Notes: a model not told the origin generated them from the sequence alone. 51,852 nt of DNA from Candidatus Fimimorpha faecalis (GCA_018712075.1 DVHN01000123.1:1-51852), one strand, 5' to 3'. Shown: positions 27,077-36,710, counted from the first letter of the stretch. Translations and numbers: made by a program.

Positions 27077-27996
27077 GAAGCAGGGATAGCCAGTTAGCAA
27101 TCAAGCAGACAGAGATTATTATGGAAGGAATTCAAAAAAATCATCCAGAACTGGAGTTGGAACTCATTACGATGAAAACGACGGGAGATAAAATTTTAGA
27201 CCGAAGACTGGATCAAATTGGAGGAAAAGGACTTTTTGTAAAAGAACTGGATCAGGCATTACTGGATGGAAAAATTGATTTATCCGTGCATAGTTTAAAA
27301 GATTTACCAATGGAGATAGGAGAAGAGATTCCCCTTGTTGGATTTACAAAACGAGAAGATCCAAGAGATTGTCTCTTATATAAACAATGCTATCATGAAA
27401 AAGTACAGGAATTTTGTGATTCAGCTTTTTATACGATTGGTTCATCCAGTCGCCGTCGGATCGTTCAAATGAAAAAACTTTATCCCAATGCAAGATTTGA
27501 AAGTATTCGTGGGAATGTGCAGACAAGATTAAGAAAGTTGGAGGAACAGGAGTTTGATGCAACTGCTTTGGCTGTGGCGGGATTGAAACGGTTAGGACTG
27601 ACGCAGCGAATTGACCGCATCTTTTCCGTAGAGGAAGTAATTCCGGCAGCGGGTCAGGGCATTATCGCAATACAGGGAAGAAAAGGAATGGATTATTCGT
27701 TTTTGGACGGGGTTTGTGATTGGGATTCCGAACTGGCGGCGGCGGCAGAACGGGCATTTACAAGAGAAGTAAATGGAGGATGCAGCGCACCCATTGCTGC
27801 CTATGCATATCGAGAAGAAAATCAATTTCGGATTCGAGGCATGTATTATAGTGATTTATTGCAGAAGTTTGAAGTGGGAGAAGAACGGATGTTGTTGTCT
27901 GGTGAAAAGGAAGATCAGCTCTATAAAGTAGAAAAAATGGGGAGAAGGCTTGCATCTTGGTTAAAAGAATCGGTGGAAGGAAAAAAGAAGGGATGA
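27061..27996 (+). CDS. hemC: Hydroxymethylbilane synthase
   Basis: This 311-aa enzyme polymerises four porphobilinogens into hydroxymethylbilane. It opens MRIRIGSRDSQLAIKQT and shows SVHSLKDLP with the catalytic Asp region, GSSSRRR and RGNVQTRL substrate-binding blocks, and EVNGGCSAPIAA whose Cys carries the dipyrromethane cofactor. The start is GTG, behind AAGGAGG located inside the upstream gene, which it overlaps by 16 bases, so translation is coupled. Standard family length. Confidence 0.93.
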   Translation: MRIRIGSRDSQLAIKQTEIIMEGIQKNHPELELELITMKTTGDKILDRRLDQIGGKGLFVKELDQALLDGKIDLSVHSLKDLPMEIGEEIPLVGFTKREDPRDCLLYKQCYHEKVQEFCDSAFYTIGSSSRRRIVQMKKLYPNARFESIRGNVQTRLRKLEEQEFDATALAVAGLKRLGLTQRIDRIFSVEEVIPAAGQGIIAIQGRKGMDYSFLDGVCDWDSELAAAAERAFTREVNGGCSAPIAAYAYREENQFRIRGMYYSDLLQKFEVGEERMLLSGEKEDQLYKVEKMGRRLASWLKESVEGKKKG

Positions 27997-28003
27997 AAAA
28001 ACA

Positions 28004-29530
28004 ATGTGTGGAAAAGTATGGTTGGTAGGAGCAGGTCCAGGGGATGCAGGATTAATTACGGTGAAAGGAAAAGCATTACTGGAACTTGCAGATGTAGTAA
28101 TTTATGATGCATTGATACAGTTGGAATTACTGGTTCAAATACCAGAAAAAACAAAAAAAATTCATGTTGGAAAACGGGCAGGAAATCATTCTGCAACACA
28201 GGAAGAAATTAACCAGATTATTTTAGAAGAAGCATTAAAAGGAAAGAAAGTTGTTCGATTAAAGGGAGGCGATCCATTTGTATTTGGAAGAGGGGGAGAA
28301 GAGTTGGAACTTCTCTTAGAACATAATATCCCATTTGAAATTGTGCCAGGAATCACATCGGCAGTTTCGGTTTTGGCGTATGCTGGAATTCCTGTTACTC
28401 ATCGAGAATTCACTTCTTCGTTTCATGTAATTACAGGACATACAAGCAAGGGAACGAAAAAAAATGTGGATTATCCGTCTTTAGCAAAACTAGGAGGAAC
28501 GTTAATTTTTCTAATGGGTATTTCTTCGATGGAGGAAATTTGTAATCGTTTGATACAGGAGGGGATGCCATCCGATACACCAGCTGCCATGTTAGAGCAA
28601 GGAACGACTGCCAAGCAAAGAAAGGTGATTTCGACGCTGAAAAACTTAAAGAGAGATTGTGACCAGATCGGTGCAAAAACGCCCGCCATTATTGTAGTTG
28701 GACAAGTATGCAAATTAGCCAACCAACTGGAGTGGGTCGAAAAGCTTCCGCTTGGAGACGTCCAAGTAATTGTAACAAGGGAGAAAACGAAAGCTTCTAA
28801 ACTTTCGAAAAAATTATTGGAGCAAGGAGCACATGTGATTGAATTGCCTGCGATTGAGACAGCTTCCATGGAGGATGACTCAAATTTTCAAGATGCGATA
28901 AAAGAAATTATGGAGCAAAAGACCGTTCGATGGATTGTGCTGACGAGTCCAACTGGTGTGGAGATGTTTTTCTCGTTATTAAAAAAAGAGAAAATTGATT
29001 TACGCAGATTTTTGTCCGATACCCTTCGATTTGCTGTGTCAGGAACTGCAACGGCTGCCGCATTGGAACGTTATGGTATTTATGCCGATCTTATGCCAAA
29101 GAAGTTTTCAGGAAAGGAGCTTGGGCGTGCATTTGAGATGAGTGTGGATCGAAATGAGAAATTGTATTTATTCCGTTCTGAACTGGCAGACGAAGAACTT
29201 CCAAATTATTTGATGGACAGGGGATTTTTCTGCAAGGAAGTGCCAATTTACCGTACGGTTTCTCGTATGAATTTGGAATGGGTGGAATCTGTTTGGGATG
29301 GGATAGAAAAGCAGGAGATTGACTATGTAGCATTTACAAGTGCATCTACCGTAAGGGGATTTGTGCAAGCAATGGGAGAGCGGGATTTTTCCATTGTATC
29401 GGCAGTTTGTATTGGAGAAAAGACAGCAGCCTGTGCAAGAGAATATGGGATGAATGTTTGGATTTCTGAAGAAGCTACAATGGATAGTATGGTGGAAATG
29501 ATGATAAAAATGAAACAGAGATTGGACTAG
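28004..29530 (+). CDS. cobA-hemD: Uroporphyrinogen-III methyltransferase/synthase fusion
   Basis: The 508-aa protein joins two enzymes. Residues 1 to about 240 are a SUMT (CobA): VGAGPGDAGLITVKG, LKGGDPFVFGRGGEE and the VPGITSAVS loop, methylating uroporphyrinogen III to precorrin-2. The rest is uroporphyrinogen-III synthase (HemD), with VIVTREK at its start and TSPTGVEMFF and FTSASTVRGF in its two lobes, cyclising hydroxymethylbilane. The fusion channels product to substrate and is common in Clostridia. It follows hemC by seven bases and precedes hemB by 13. Confidence 0.92.
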   Translation: MCGKVWLVGAGPGDAGLITVKGKALLELADVVIYDALIQLELLVQIPEKTKKIHVGKRAGNHSATQEEINQIILEEALKGKKVVRLKGGDPFVFGRGGEELELLLEHNIPFEIVPGITSAVSVLAYAGIPVTHREFTSSFHVITGHTSKGTKKNVDYPSLAKLGGTLIFLMGISSMEEICNRLIQEGMPSDTPAAMLEQGTTAKQRKVISTLKNLKRDCDQIGAKTPAIIVVGQVCKLANQLEWVEKLPLGDVQVIVTREKTKASKLSKKLLEQGAHVIELPAIETASMEDDSNFQDAIKEIMEQKTVRWIVLTSPTGVEMFFSLLKKEKIDLRRFLSDTLRFAVSGTATAAALERYGIYADLMPKKFSGKELGRAFEMSVDRNEKLYLFRSELADEELPNYLMDRGFFCKEVPIYRTVSRMNLEWVESVWDGIEKQEIDYVAFTSASTVRGFVQAMGERDFSIVSAVCIGEKTAACAREYGMNVWISEEATMDSMVEMMIKMKQRLD

Positions 29531-29543
29531 GAGTGAGAAAAAT

Positions 29544-30527
29544 ATGGAGATGATAAGTCGTTCCAGACGATTAAGAAGCAGCCAGACCATTCGGGATATG
29601 GTGCGAGAAACAAGAATTTCTAAAAATGGATTAATCTATCCGATGTTTGTAATGGAAGGAACGGGAATCCAGCAAGAGATTCCATCCATGCCAGGACAGT
29701 ACCGTTATAGTATTGACAAATGGATGAAGGCATTGGAAGAGGTGAGCCGTTCTGGCGTAAAACAAGTTATGATTTTCGGGATTCCAGGACAGAAGGATGC
29801 ATGTGGAAGTGGTGCATGGCAGGAAGATGGAATTGTTCAAAAAGCACTGCGAAAAGCGAAACAGGAGTTCCCGAATTTATATTATATTACCGATGTCTGT
29901 ATGTGTGAATATACATCACATGGACATTGCGGAATTTTAGATGGCAGTTATGTGGATAATGATAAGACATTGGAAGTGCTGGCGAAGACAGCGGTTTCTC
30001 ATGTACAGGCAGGAGCCGATATGGTAGCTCCATCCGATATGATGGACGGAAGGGTATTGGCAATTCGTCGGGCATTAGATCAAAAGGGTTATGTAAATCT
30101 TCCGATCATGTCCTATGCAGTAAAGTATTCTTCTTCTTTCTACGGTCCATTTCGAGACGCAGCGGACTCGGCGCCAGCATTTGGAGATCGAAAAACATAT
30201 CAAATGGATTTTCACAATCGAAAAGAAGCGGTCAAAGAGGCATTAACCGATGTGCAGGAGGGAGCCGATATTATTATGGTAAAACCAGGGCTTTCTTATT
30301 TGGATGTTTTAAGAGAAGTAACCAATCAGGTCAATGTTCCAACTGCCGTTTATAGTGTAAGCGGAGAATATTCGATGATAAAAGCTGCTGCAATGGCAGG
30401 TTATATTGATGAGGCAGCAGTTGTATGTGAAACCGCAGTAAGTATGTTTCGGGCAGGAGCAAGCATTCTTTTGACTTACTATGCAAGAGAATTGGCACAG
30501 TATATACAAGAAGGAAGGATTGGGTAA
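29544..30527 (+). CDS. hemB: Porphobilinogen synthase (zinc type)
   Basis: This 327-aa enzyme condenses two 5-aminolevulinates into porphobilinogen. The zinc site is DVCMCEYTSHGHCG with Cys119, Cys121 and Cys129; the two active-site lysines are Lys194 (YAVKYSSSFYGPFR) and Lys247 (MVKPGLSYLD). The cysteine triad marks the Zn-dependent class rather than the Mg-only class. Weak purine-rich site before the ATG; it is tightly packed in the operon. Although third in the pathway, it is fifth in gene order. Confidence 0.94.
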   Translation: MEMISRSRRLRSSQTIRDMVRETRISKNGLIYPMFVMEGTGIQQEIPSMPGQYRYSIDKWMKALEEVSRSGVKQVMIFGIPGQKDACGSGAWQEDGIVQKALRKAKQEFPNLYYITDVCMCEYTSHGHCGILDGSYVDNDKTLEVLAKTAVSHVQAGADMVAPSDMMDGRVLAIRRALDQKGYVNLPIMSYAVKYSSSFYGPFRDAADSAPAFGDRKTYQMDFHNRKEAVKEALTDVQEGADIIMVKPGLSYLDVLREVTNQVNVPTAVYSVSGEYSMIKAAAMAGYIDEAAVVCETAVSMFRAGASILLTYYARELAQYIQEGRIG

Positions 30528-30578
30528 TGTTATTTATGAAACATTACTGAAAACATGGAGTTGTTAAAGGAGATTAAA

Positions 30579-31862
30579 ATGGATCGTTCAGAACAATTAT
30601 TTCGTCGGGCAGTAGAAAAAATTCCAGGAGGAGTCAATAGTCCGGTGCGGGCATTTCTGTCAGTGGGAGGAACTCCTCGTTTTATTGATCGTGCGCAGGG
30701 GCAGTATCTATATGATGTCGATGGGAATCAATATTTGGATTATATCGGTTCCTGGGGACCAATGATTTTAGGACATAATCATGAGGTGATAAAAGAAGCT
30801 GTTGTGAAAGCAGTGGAGAAAGGATTAAGTTTTGGGGCTGCCACAGAAGCAGAAGTGATTATGGCAGAAACGGTATGCGAAGCGGTTCCATTTGTGGAAA
30901 TGATTCGTATGGTGAATTCGGGCACGGAGGCAGTTATGAGTGCCATTCGGGCTGCGAGAGGATTTACAGGAAGAAATAAAATTATTAAATTTGAAGGTTG
31001 TTATCATGGACATGCCGATTCGATGCTTGTGAAAGCGGGATCAGGTGTTATGACATCAGGAATTCCAAGTAGTTCAGGTGTTCCAAGCGGTTGTGCAGAA
31101 GATACATTAACGGCTGTTTATAATGATTTGGAATCGGTCAAAGCATTGATGGAACAAAACAAGGGAGAAGTGGCTTGCATTATTGTAGAGCCAGTTGCTG
31201 CTAATATGGGAGTAGTTGTTCCAGATAGATCCTTTTTGCAAGGGCTGAGAAAAATCTGTGATGAAGAAGGCAGTCTGTTGATTTTTGATGAAGTAATTAC
31301 AGGATTCCGCCTCCAGCTCGATGGAGCAAGTGGATATTTTCAAGTAACGCCAGATTTAGTTACTTATGGAAAAATTATCGGTGCAGGAATGCCAGTCGGC
31401 GCCTATGGAGGAAGAAAAGAGGTAATGGAAGTAATTTCTCCAGTTGGAAGTGTATACCAAGCTGGTACATTGAGTGGAAATCCCGTTGCGATGGCAGCAG
31501 GTTTGGCACAGTTGACAATTTTAAAGCAGCATCCTGAAATTTATGTAGAATTAAATCAAAAAGGAAAGAAGTTAAGAGATGGTATTGCAGCATTGATTCG
31601 AGACTATGACGTACCGTGTCAAATCAATGGAATTGGCTCTTTGGCGTGTCTTTACTTTACAAACGAAGCAGTAATTGATTATGAAACAGCGAAGACTTCT
31701 GATGTAAAACGGTTTGGAGCGTATTTCCATTTTATGCTGAATCGTGGAATCTATATTGGACCAAGTCAGTTTGAGGCTATGTTTTTGTCTTATGCACATA
31801 CCGATGAAAACATTCAAATGACGTTGGACTGTGTGGAACAATTTTTCAGACAGTCAAAATAA
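30579..31862 (+). CDS. hemL: Glutamate-1-semialdehyde 2,1-aminomutase
   Basis: This 427-aa PLP enzyme converts glutamate-1-semialdehyde to 5-aminolevulinate, the step after HemA. It shows PGGVNSPVRAF, NSGTEAVMSAIR, FDEVITGFRL and the PLP lysine Lys265 in TYGKIIGAGMPVG. AAAGGAG lies six bases before the ATG at 30579, favouring it over the ATG at 30555. It ends the recognisable hem genes; no hemE, hemN/hemZ, hemH or ahb genes follow. Confidence 0.94.
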   Translation: MDRSEQLFRRAVEKIPGGVNSPVRAFLSVGGTPRFIDRAQGQYLYDVDGNQYLDYIGSWGPMILGHNHEVIKEAVVKAVEKGLSFGAATEAEVIMAETVCEAVPFVEMIRMVNSGTEAVMSAIRAARGFTGRNKIIKFEGCYHGHADSMLVKAGSGVMTSGIPSSSGVPSGCAEDTLTAVYNDLESVKALMEQNKGEVACIIVEPVAANMGVVVPDRSFLQGLRKICDEEGSLLIFDEVITGFRLQLDGASGYFQVTPDLVTYGKIIGAGMPVGAYGGRKEVMEVISPVGSVYQAGTLSGNPVAMAAGLAQLTILKQHPEIYVELNQKGKKLRDGIAALIRDYDVPCQINGIGSLACLYFTNEAVIDYETAKTSDVKRFGAYFHFMLNRGIYIGPSQFEAMFLSYAHTDENIQMTLDCVEQFFRQSK

Positions 31863-31955
31863 GCCAAAAGAGTATCATATTTTGGAAGGACAGGAAATAA
31901 ACTGACAGTAAGAATGCTGCGGTGCAACGGCACTGCAAAGAAAAGAGGAAGTTAT

Positions 31956-32579
31956 TTGCAGTCTTGGATTATACAAATTATGGAAAGCTTTGGTTACATT
32001 GGAATGGCGATTTTAATTTTAGTAGAAAACATTTTTCCGCCTATTCCATCTGAACTCATTTTAACGTTTGGCGGATTTATGACAACCTATACGAATATGA
32101 GTGTCGTTGGGGTAATTACAGCGGCGACCATTGGCTCTGTTACAGGGGCAATTATGCTCTACTATATTGGTCTATTGCTTCCAAGAGAGCGGTTGGAACA
32201 GATTGTAAATGGAAAGATCGGAAAAGTCCTGCATTTAAAACAGGATAATATTCAAAAAGCAATGAATTGGTTTGATAAAAGAGGAAAAACAACCGTTTTT
32301 CTATGTCGCTGTGTGCCAATTGTAAGGAGTTTGATTTCCATTCCAGCAGGTATGGCAGAGATGAAGTTATTCGATTTTTTGTTGCTGACAACGCTGGGAA
32401 GTCTTTTATGGAATACGATACTTGTATCGGCTGGAGCATGGGCAGGCACTTCTTGGATGAAAATGATACAGATTATGCATACATATTCGGAAGTTACGTA
32501 TGCAGGTTTCATCATTATTGTTTTATTTTTCGCAATTCGTTGGAAGTATAAAACAAGAAAAAAACGAGTATCGTTATAA
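31956..32579 (+). CDS. DedA family membrane protein
   Basis: A 207-aa polytopic protein of the DedA (SNARE-associated, PF09335) family. It carries the hallmark ENIFPPIPSE near the N terminus and CRCVPIVRSLISIPAGMAEM in the middle, with re-entrant hydrophobic segments. DedA proteins include lipid (undecaprenyl phosphate) flippases and proton-dependent transporters; which applies here cannot be read. I prefer the TTG at 31956, behind GAGGAAG, because it gives the typical MQSWIIQIMESFG start; ATG 31914 would add 14 atypical residues. It lies about 90 bases after hemL with no terminator seen. Confidence 0.85.
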   Translation: MQSWIIQIMESFGYIGMAILILVENIFPPIPSELILTFGGFMTTYTNMSVVGVITAATIGSVTGAIMLYYIGLLLPRERLEQIVNGKIGKVLHLKQDNIQKAMNWFDKRGKTTVFLCRCVPIVRSLISIPAGMAEMKLFDFLLLTTLGSLLWNTILVSAGAWAGTSWMKMIQIMHTYSEVTYAGFIIIVLFFAIRWKYKTRKKRVSL

Positions 32580-32621
32580 AAATTTTGATAAAATATGAGG
32601 TACAAATTAGGAGGAAATGAA

Positions 32622-33818
32622 ATGGCAGTTGTCCGTTTGAAAAAAGGCGAAGGTCGTATGTTAAAAGCTGGTGGAGCTTGGATTTATGACAATGAAATTG
32701 ATACAATAACAGGTACATTTGAGAATGGAGATTTAGTAACGGTAGAAGACTTTGATGGATATGGAATGGGGACTGGATTTATCAATCAAAATTCAAAAAT
32801 TCGTGTGCGAATGATGACTCGAAAAAAAGATCAGTCAGTCGATGAAGCGTTTTTGGCAATGCGTGTCAAAGATTGTATTGATTATCGGATGCATACGATT
32901 GATATGAGAAGCTGTAGGCTGATTTTTGGAGAGGCCGATTTTCTTCCAGGCATTGTTATAGATAAGTTTGAAGATATATTAGTAGTACAGTCATTGGCGT
33001 TGGGAATTGATCGAATGAAAATGACGATTATTGAACAATGCAAAAAGCAATTAAAAGAATTGGGAATGCCAATTCGAGGGGTATACGAGAGAAGTGATGC
33101 AAAAGTTCGGACGCAGGAAGGCATGGAACGAGTCAAAGGATTTATTGGGGAACCATTTGATACAAAAGTTCTAATTGAAGAAAATGGAGTGAAATATATT
33201 GTTGATGTGGAAGAAGGACAGAAAACAGGCTTCTTTTTGGATCAAAAAAATAACCGTGCAGCAATCCAAAAACTTTGTAAAAATGCAGCAGTTTTAGATT
33301 GCTTTACCCATACTGGTTCGTTTGCATTAAATGCAGGAATTGCTGGAGCTCGTTTAGTACTTGGCGTGGATGCTTCGGAACTGGCAGTGGAGCAGGCGAG
33401 AGAAAACGCAAAACTGAATCATCTGGAAGATCGAGTTCAATTTCAATGTGCCGATGTATTCGATTTGCTGCCCAAATTAGAAAAGCAGGGAGAACACTTT
33501 GATGTTGTAATCCTTGATCCGCCAGCCTTTACGAAATCTAGAAATTCCGTGAAAAATGCGGTGAAAGGATACCGAGAAATTAATATGCGAGGCTTAAAAC
33601 TTGTAAAAGATGGAGGCTACCTGGCAACTTGTTCTTGCTCTCATTTTATGACGCCAGATTTATTTGCGAAAACAATTCAAGAAGCTGCAAAGGCAGCCAA
33701 AAAACGCCTGCGTCAAGTAGAATATCGAACACAGGCAGCCGACCATCCAATTTTATGGGCAGCTGATGAATCCTATTATTTGAAATTCTATATTTTCCAG
33801 GTGTGTGAGGAAAAATAA
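32622..33818 (+). CDS. rlmI: RlmI-like 23S rRNA cytosine-C5 methyltransferase
   Basis: This 398-aa class I SAM methyltransferase has an N-terminal PUA-like domain (to about 75), a linker domain, and a C-terminal Rossmann domain with FTHTGSFALNAG, VDASELAVEQA, DPPAFTKS and TCSCSHFM, whose cysteines fit the m5C mechanism. It is predicted to methylate 23S rRNA (C1962 in E. coli). AGGAGG eight bases before the ATG at 32622 fixes the start. Its last 12 codons plus stop (33781-33818) recur almost exactly at 37008-37045, 3.2 kb downstream, next to what appears to be its original terminator. Confidence 0.88.
   Translation: MAVVRLKKGEGRMLKAGGAWIYDNEIDTITGTFENGDLVTVEDFDGYGMGTGFINQNSKIRVRMMTRKKDQSVDEAFLAMRVKDCIDYRMHTIDMRSCRLIFGEADFLPGIVIDKFEDILVVQSLALGIDRMKMTIIEQCKKQLKELGMPIRGVYERSDAKVRTQEGMERVKGFIGEPFDTKVLIEENGVKYIVDVEEGQKTGFFLDQKNNRAAIQKLCKNAAVLDCFTHTGSFALNAGIAGARLVLGVDASELAVEQARENAKLNHLEDRVQFQCADVFDLLPKLEKQGEHFDVVILDPPAFTKSRNSVKNAVKGYREINMRGLKLVKDGGYLATCSCSHFMTPDLFAKTIQEAAKAAKKRLRQVEYRTQAADHPILWAADESYYLKFYIFQVCEEK
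33781..33818 (+). repeat. Direct repeat, left copy (rlmI 3' end)
   Basis: The first 31 bases are identical to 37008-37038 and 35 of 38 match overall. The differences (AAA/AAG codon, TAA/TAG stop) are silent, so both copies encode LKFYIFQVCEEK plus stop. This is the working end of rlmI. Confidence 0.9.
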
Positions 33819-33899
33819 GGGGCAGGAATGCCCAGAAAGTCTTGATCTGCAAAGGATTGAAGCGATAGGGAATGATTGGGAAAGTATCATAACTTATCG

Positions 33900-34004
33900 C
33901 AAAATGGTGTAGTTTTTTAGAAAAATGGTGTAGTAAATGGCGTAATGCCAGGATACAAAAATAAAAATGGTGTAGTACATGGACAGGAACCTGAAACCAT
34001 ATAA
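33900..34004 (+). pseudogene. Relic of an NG-repeat AlbA_2/HATPase regulator tail
   Basis: In one frame, interrupted by TAG at 33918, the DNA reads NGVVF-stop-KNGVVNGVMPG..KNGVVHGQEPETI-stop. The Asn-Gly-hydrophobic-hydrophobic units match the tail linker of the intact gene downstream (GVINGTINVDGIINGTING). There is no start or domain, so it is a decayed or truncated paralogue end. Confidence 0.5.
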
Positions 34005-34400
34005 TTGAATTACTTTTACAAAGAACAGAAGAGTATCCGATGTACAGAGGATTGATGAGAAAGATCAAAAAATATGAAACGGGGGAAAGAGAAAAATATT
34101 GTCTTGATGAATTCAGAGTCCGATTGGATGATCGGATCAGCCGTTTGGATCATTGAGGGGGATTTCAATCACAAGGATATATGCAGATATGGGAAAGCAG
34201 AGTTCCCAGCAAGAGTGCTGCCACGTGGAATGCAAACAACAGATTTTCTGTTTTGGTATTACCGGGGTGGATCTTGCTCTTTGAATTATTCGAAAGTAAA
34301 AGACTGGCAAATAGGGAACAATGCGCTGTTGGGATTTTTATAGAAGTTCAGATTGGAGTATGATAGAATAAAGTCATGACTTGTTTTAAAGGAGGAACAG
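34005..34400. other. Gene-poor stretch with broken reading frames
   Basis: No gene is convincing. A frame from about 34000 to 34156 reads IIELLLQRTEEYPMYRGLMRKIKKY and on to RLDH-stop; its ATG at 34040 lacks a ribosome site, so it may be a fragment. Other short frames (34074-34343, 34181-34363) overlap each other and match nothing I know. The last 15 bases hold the AAAGGAGGA site of the next gene. Confidence 0.45.
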
Positions 34401-35780
34401 ATGCTGCAGGAAAGTAATCGGGTAGAGCTGAAAGAAAGTTTGAATGATAAATTGGAAAAAGAAATTGTCGCCTTTTTGAATAATCATGAAGGCGGTGTCC
34501 TTTACATTGGTGTGGATGATGCCGGAAATCCAATACAACTTCCAGATTTAGATTCTCTTCAGCTGAAAATTGCAGACAGAATAAAAAATAATATTTTGCC
34601 GTTAACATTAGGTCTTTTTGATATTGTTACGGAGGTTATAGATGGGATTTCCGTGACTAAAATTATTATTTCCAGTGGTCTTGAAAAACCATATTATATA
34701 AAAAATAAAGGAATGTCCCCAAATGGATGCTTCATGAGGCTTGGGACTTCCACACAGCCAATGCCTACTGCTTTGATTGATGAACTTTATTCCAAAAGGA
34801 TACACACCACATTGCGTAATATTCTGGCTCCGAGGCAGGACTTGACTTTTGCACAGTTAAAAATTTATTATCAGGAACGAGGGCTTGAATTAAATAATAG
34901 ATTCGCTCAGAGCCTTGAGTTGCTTACAACAAATGGACAATATAATTATATTGCATATTTGCTGGCGGATGAGAACGGTGTGTCTATTAAGGTTGCTAAG
35001 TATGCTGGAATAGATAAAGTTGACCTGATCGAAAATGAGGAATATGGATATTGCTCTCTGATCAAAGCGACAAATCAGGTTTTGGAAAAGATGAAAATTG
35101 AAAATGTTACGAAAGCAAAAGTAACAAGTACCAAGAGAATGGAAAAGAATCTGGTCGAGCCCGTACCATTGAGAGAGGCACTGATCAATGCGATTGTTCA
35201 TAACGATTTTTCCAGAGAAATACCGCCTGTTTTTGAAATTTTTAGCGATCGTATGGAATTTACATCATATGGCGGGCTTATATCAGGTCAGAGCAGAGAG
35301 GATTTTTTCAGCTGCAGCAGTATGCCGCGAAATAGGGAATTGATGAGGGTATTTAAAGACGTTGGACTGGTAGAGCAGCTCGGATCGGGTATGAGCCGTA
35401 TATTGAAATACTATGACAAGGATATTTTTACAATATCAGATCATTTCATAAAAGTTGTTTTTCCGTTTTCTGATAAAAATACTATTGATGGAATGGAAAA
35501 AGATACAAACCAAGTGGAAAGTGGCGTAATAAATGGCACAATAAATGTGGATGGCATAATAAATGGCACAATAAATGGCACAATAAACGATATTGATGAA
35601 GAGAAAAAAGTTATTGTTGCTAACATGGTTGAGAATCCTCACGTTACGATAAAGGCAATGAGCAGCTATACTGGATACAGTGTCCGAAAAGTCAACAGGA
35701 TTATAAAAGAATTGAAAGAATTGGGAATAGTTGAGAGAAAAGGGGCAAATAAAACTGGATACTGGGAGATCAAGAAATAG
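34401..35780 (+). CDS. AlbA_2/HATPase DNA-binding regulator with NG-repeat linker
   Basis: This 459-aa protein is of the Schlafen-AlbA_2 type. Residues 1 to about 130 form the AlbA_2 domain (ESNRVELKESL, HEGGVLYIGVDDAGNP). A middle region leads to a GHKL ATPase-like half (PLREALINAIVHNDFS, FEIFSDRMEFTSYGGL, LVEQLGSGMSRIL). Then comes a linker of Asn-Gly repeats (VINGTINVDGIINGTING) and a C-terminal winged helix (VTIKAMSSYTGYSVRKVNRIIKEL). Such proteins are common in accessory DNA and are annotated as ATP-binding transcriptional regulators; targets are unknown. AAAGGAGGA precedes the ATG. It is the largest gene of the island; a relic of a similar tail lies upstream. Confidence 0.82.
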   Translation: MLQESNRVELKESLNDKLEKEIVAFLNNHEGGVLYIGVDDAGNPIQLPDLDSLQLKIADRIKNNILPLTLGLFDIVTEVIDGISVTKIIISSGLEKPYYIKNKGMSPNGCFMRLGTSTQPMPTALIDELYSKRIHTTLRNILAPRQDLTFAQLKIYYQERGLELNNRFAQSLELLTTNGQYNYIAYLLADENGVSIKVAKYAGIDKVDLIENEEYGYCSLIKATNQVLEKMKIENVTKAKVTSTKRMEKNLVEPVPLREALINAIVHNDFSREIPPVFEIFSDRMEFTSYGGLISGQSREDFFSCSSMPRNRELMRVFKDVGLVEQLGSGMSRILKYYDKDIFTISDHFIKVVFPFSDKNTIDGMEKDTNQVESGVINGTINVDGIINGTINGTINDIDEEKKVIVANMVENPHVTIKAMSSYTGYSVRKVNRIIKELKELGIVERKGANKTGYWEIKK

Positions 35781-35985
35781 AAAACAATGCTCAAATGCAA
35801 TCCCAATTAGTTAATATGATCCAGAGTACTTGCTCTTTGAAAATCTGATTTATAATCAATTAAAATTTAATACAAATTGGAAGAAATGAAGTACAAGTTA
35901 GTATAAATTTGGCATGGATTTAGATTGAATATTTTGATATATAAAACTATAATGTAACCAACAAATTGGAATTTGAAGGATGCCT

Positions 35986-36642
35986 ATGACCAGGATTTTG
36001 AATCATATAAGAAGTCAGGAAAATCCTATATCTTATAAAAGAAAAATCATTAACACTATAGTTGTCTTGTCCCTTGGAATAGTGTTGGGGACTTTTTCAA
36101 AATTTTTGGATTTTCGTCACGGCGAACTTCCAAGTGCGCTTATGGCAATAGATGAAGCATTAGATGTTCATAATTTCCTGGGCCATTTTGTGATTTGGAT
36201 ATTGATTGCGCTGTGTATTTCTCTTTATAGTAATTCTGCACTAAGAGCAAGCGTTAATGTTTTTGTGTTTTTTGCTGGTATGGTTACAAGCTACTATTTG
36301 TATTCAAAATATGTTGCAGGTTTTTTTCCAAGAAGCTATGCTATGATTTGGTTTGGGTTCACTGCTATTTCTCCGTTTTTGGCATTTGTTTGTTGGTATG
36401 CAAAAGGAAAAAGTAAATTGGCAACTATATTATCCATGTTGATTTTGGCAGTATTGTTTAACATGGTTTTTGTATATGGATGGGTTTATTTCGAAGCACG
36501 CTCTATTTTAGAATTGGCAGTCTTTATTATTGGAGTAATTGTTTTGAGGAGAGACACATTGAGGTGTTCTGTGCTGATGGGAATAATCAGCATTATTCTT
36601 GCCATTTTACTTAATATGATTATTCCGTTTCATTTTGGATAG
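35986..36642 (+). CDS. 218-aa multi-pass membrane protein of unknown function
   Basis: The protein starts MTRILNHIRSQENPISYKRK and then has about seven hydrophobic helices between residue 25 and the end (GIVLGTFSKFLDF, FVIWILIALCISLYS, ASVNVFVFFAGMVTSYYLY and others). GAAGG lies six bases before the ATG at 35986, which I prefer over the ATG at 35980. I recall similar proteins in Clostridia without assigned function. It is a single gene with its own AT-rich upstream region inside the island. Confidence 0.7.
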   Translation: MTRILNHIRSQENPISYKRKIINTIVVLSLGIVLGTFSKFLDFRHGELPSALMAIDEALDVHNFLGHFVIWILIALCISLYSNSALRASVNVFVFFAGMVTSYYLYSKYVAGFFPRSYAMIWFGFTAISPFLAFVCWYAKGKSKLATILSMLILAVLFNMVFVYGWVYFEARSILELAVFIIGVIVLRRDTLRCSVLMGIISIILAILLNMIIPFHFG

Positions 36643-36673
36643 AAATCTTCCAGTTTGATAAGCAGAAAAATTT

Positions 36674-36687
36674 TAAGTTGTCGAATT
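36674..36687 (+). repeat. 14-bp direct repeat, copy 1 (contains TGTCGAA)
   Basis: TAAGTTGTCGAATT is identical to 36911-36924. It lies about 25 bases before the 63-aa gene and contains the Spo0A-box core TGTCGAA. It may be a promoter/leader element duplicated around that gene. Confidence 0.6.
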
Positions 36688-36710
36688 AGAAGTTAATGAG
36701 GTGAGAATAA

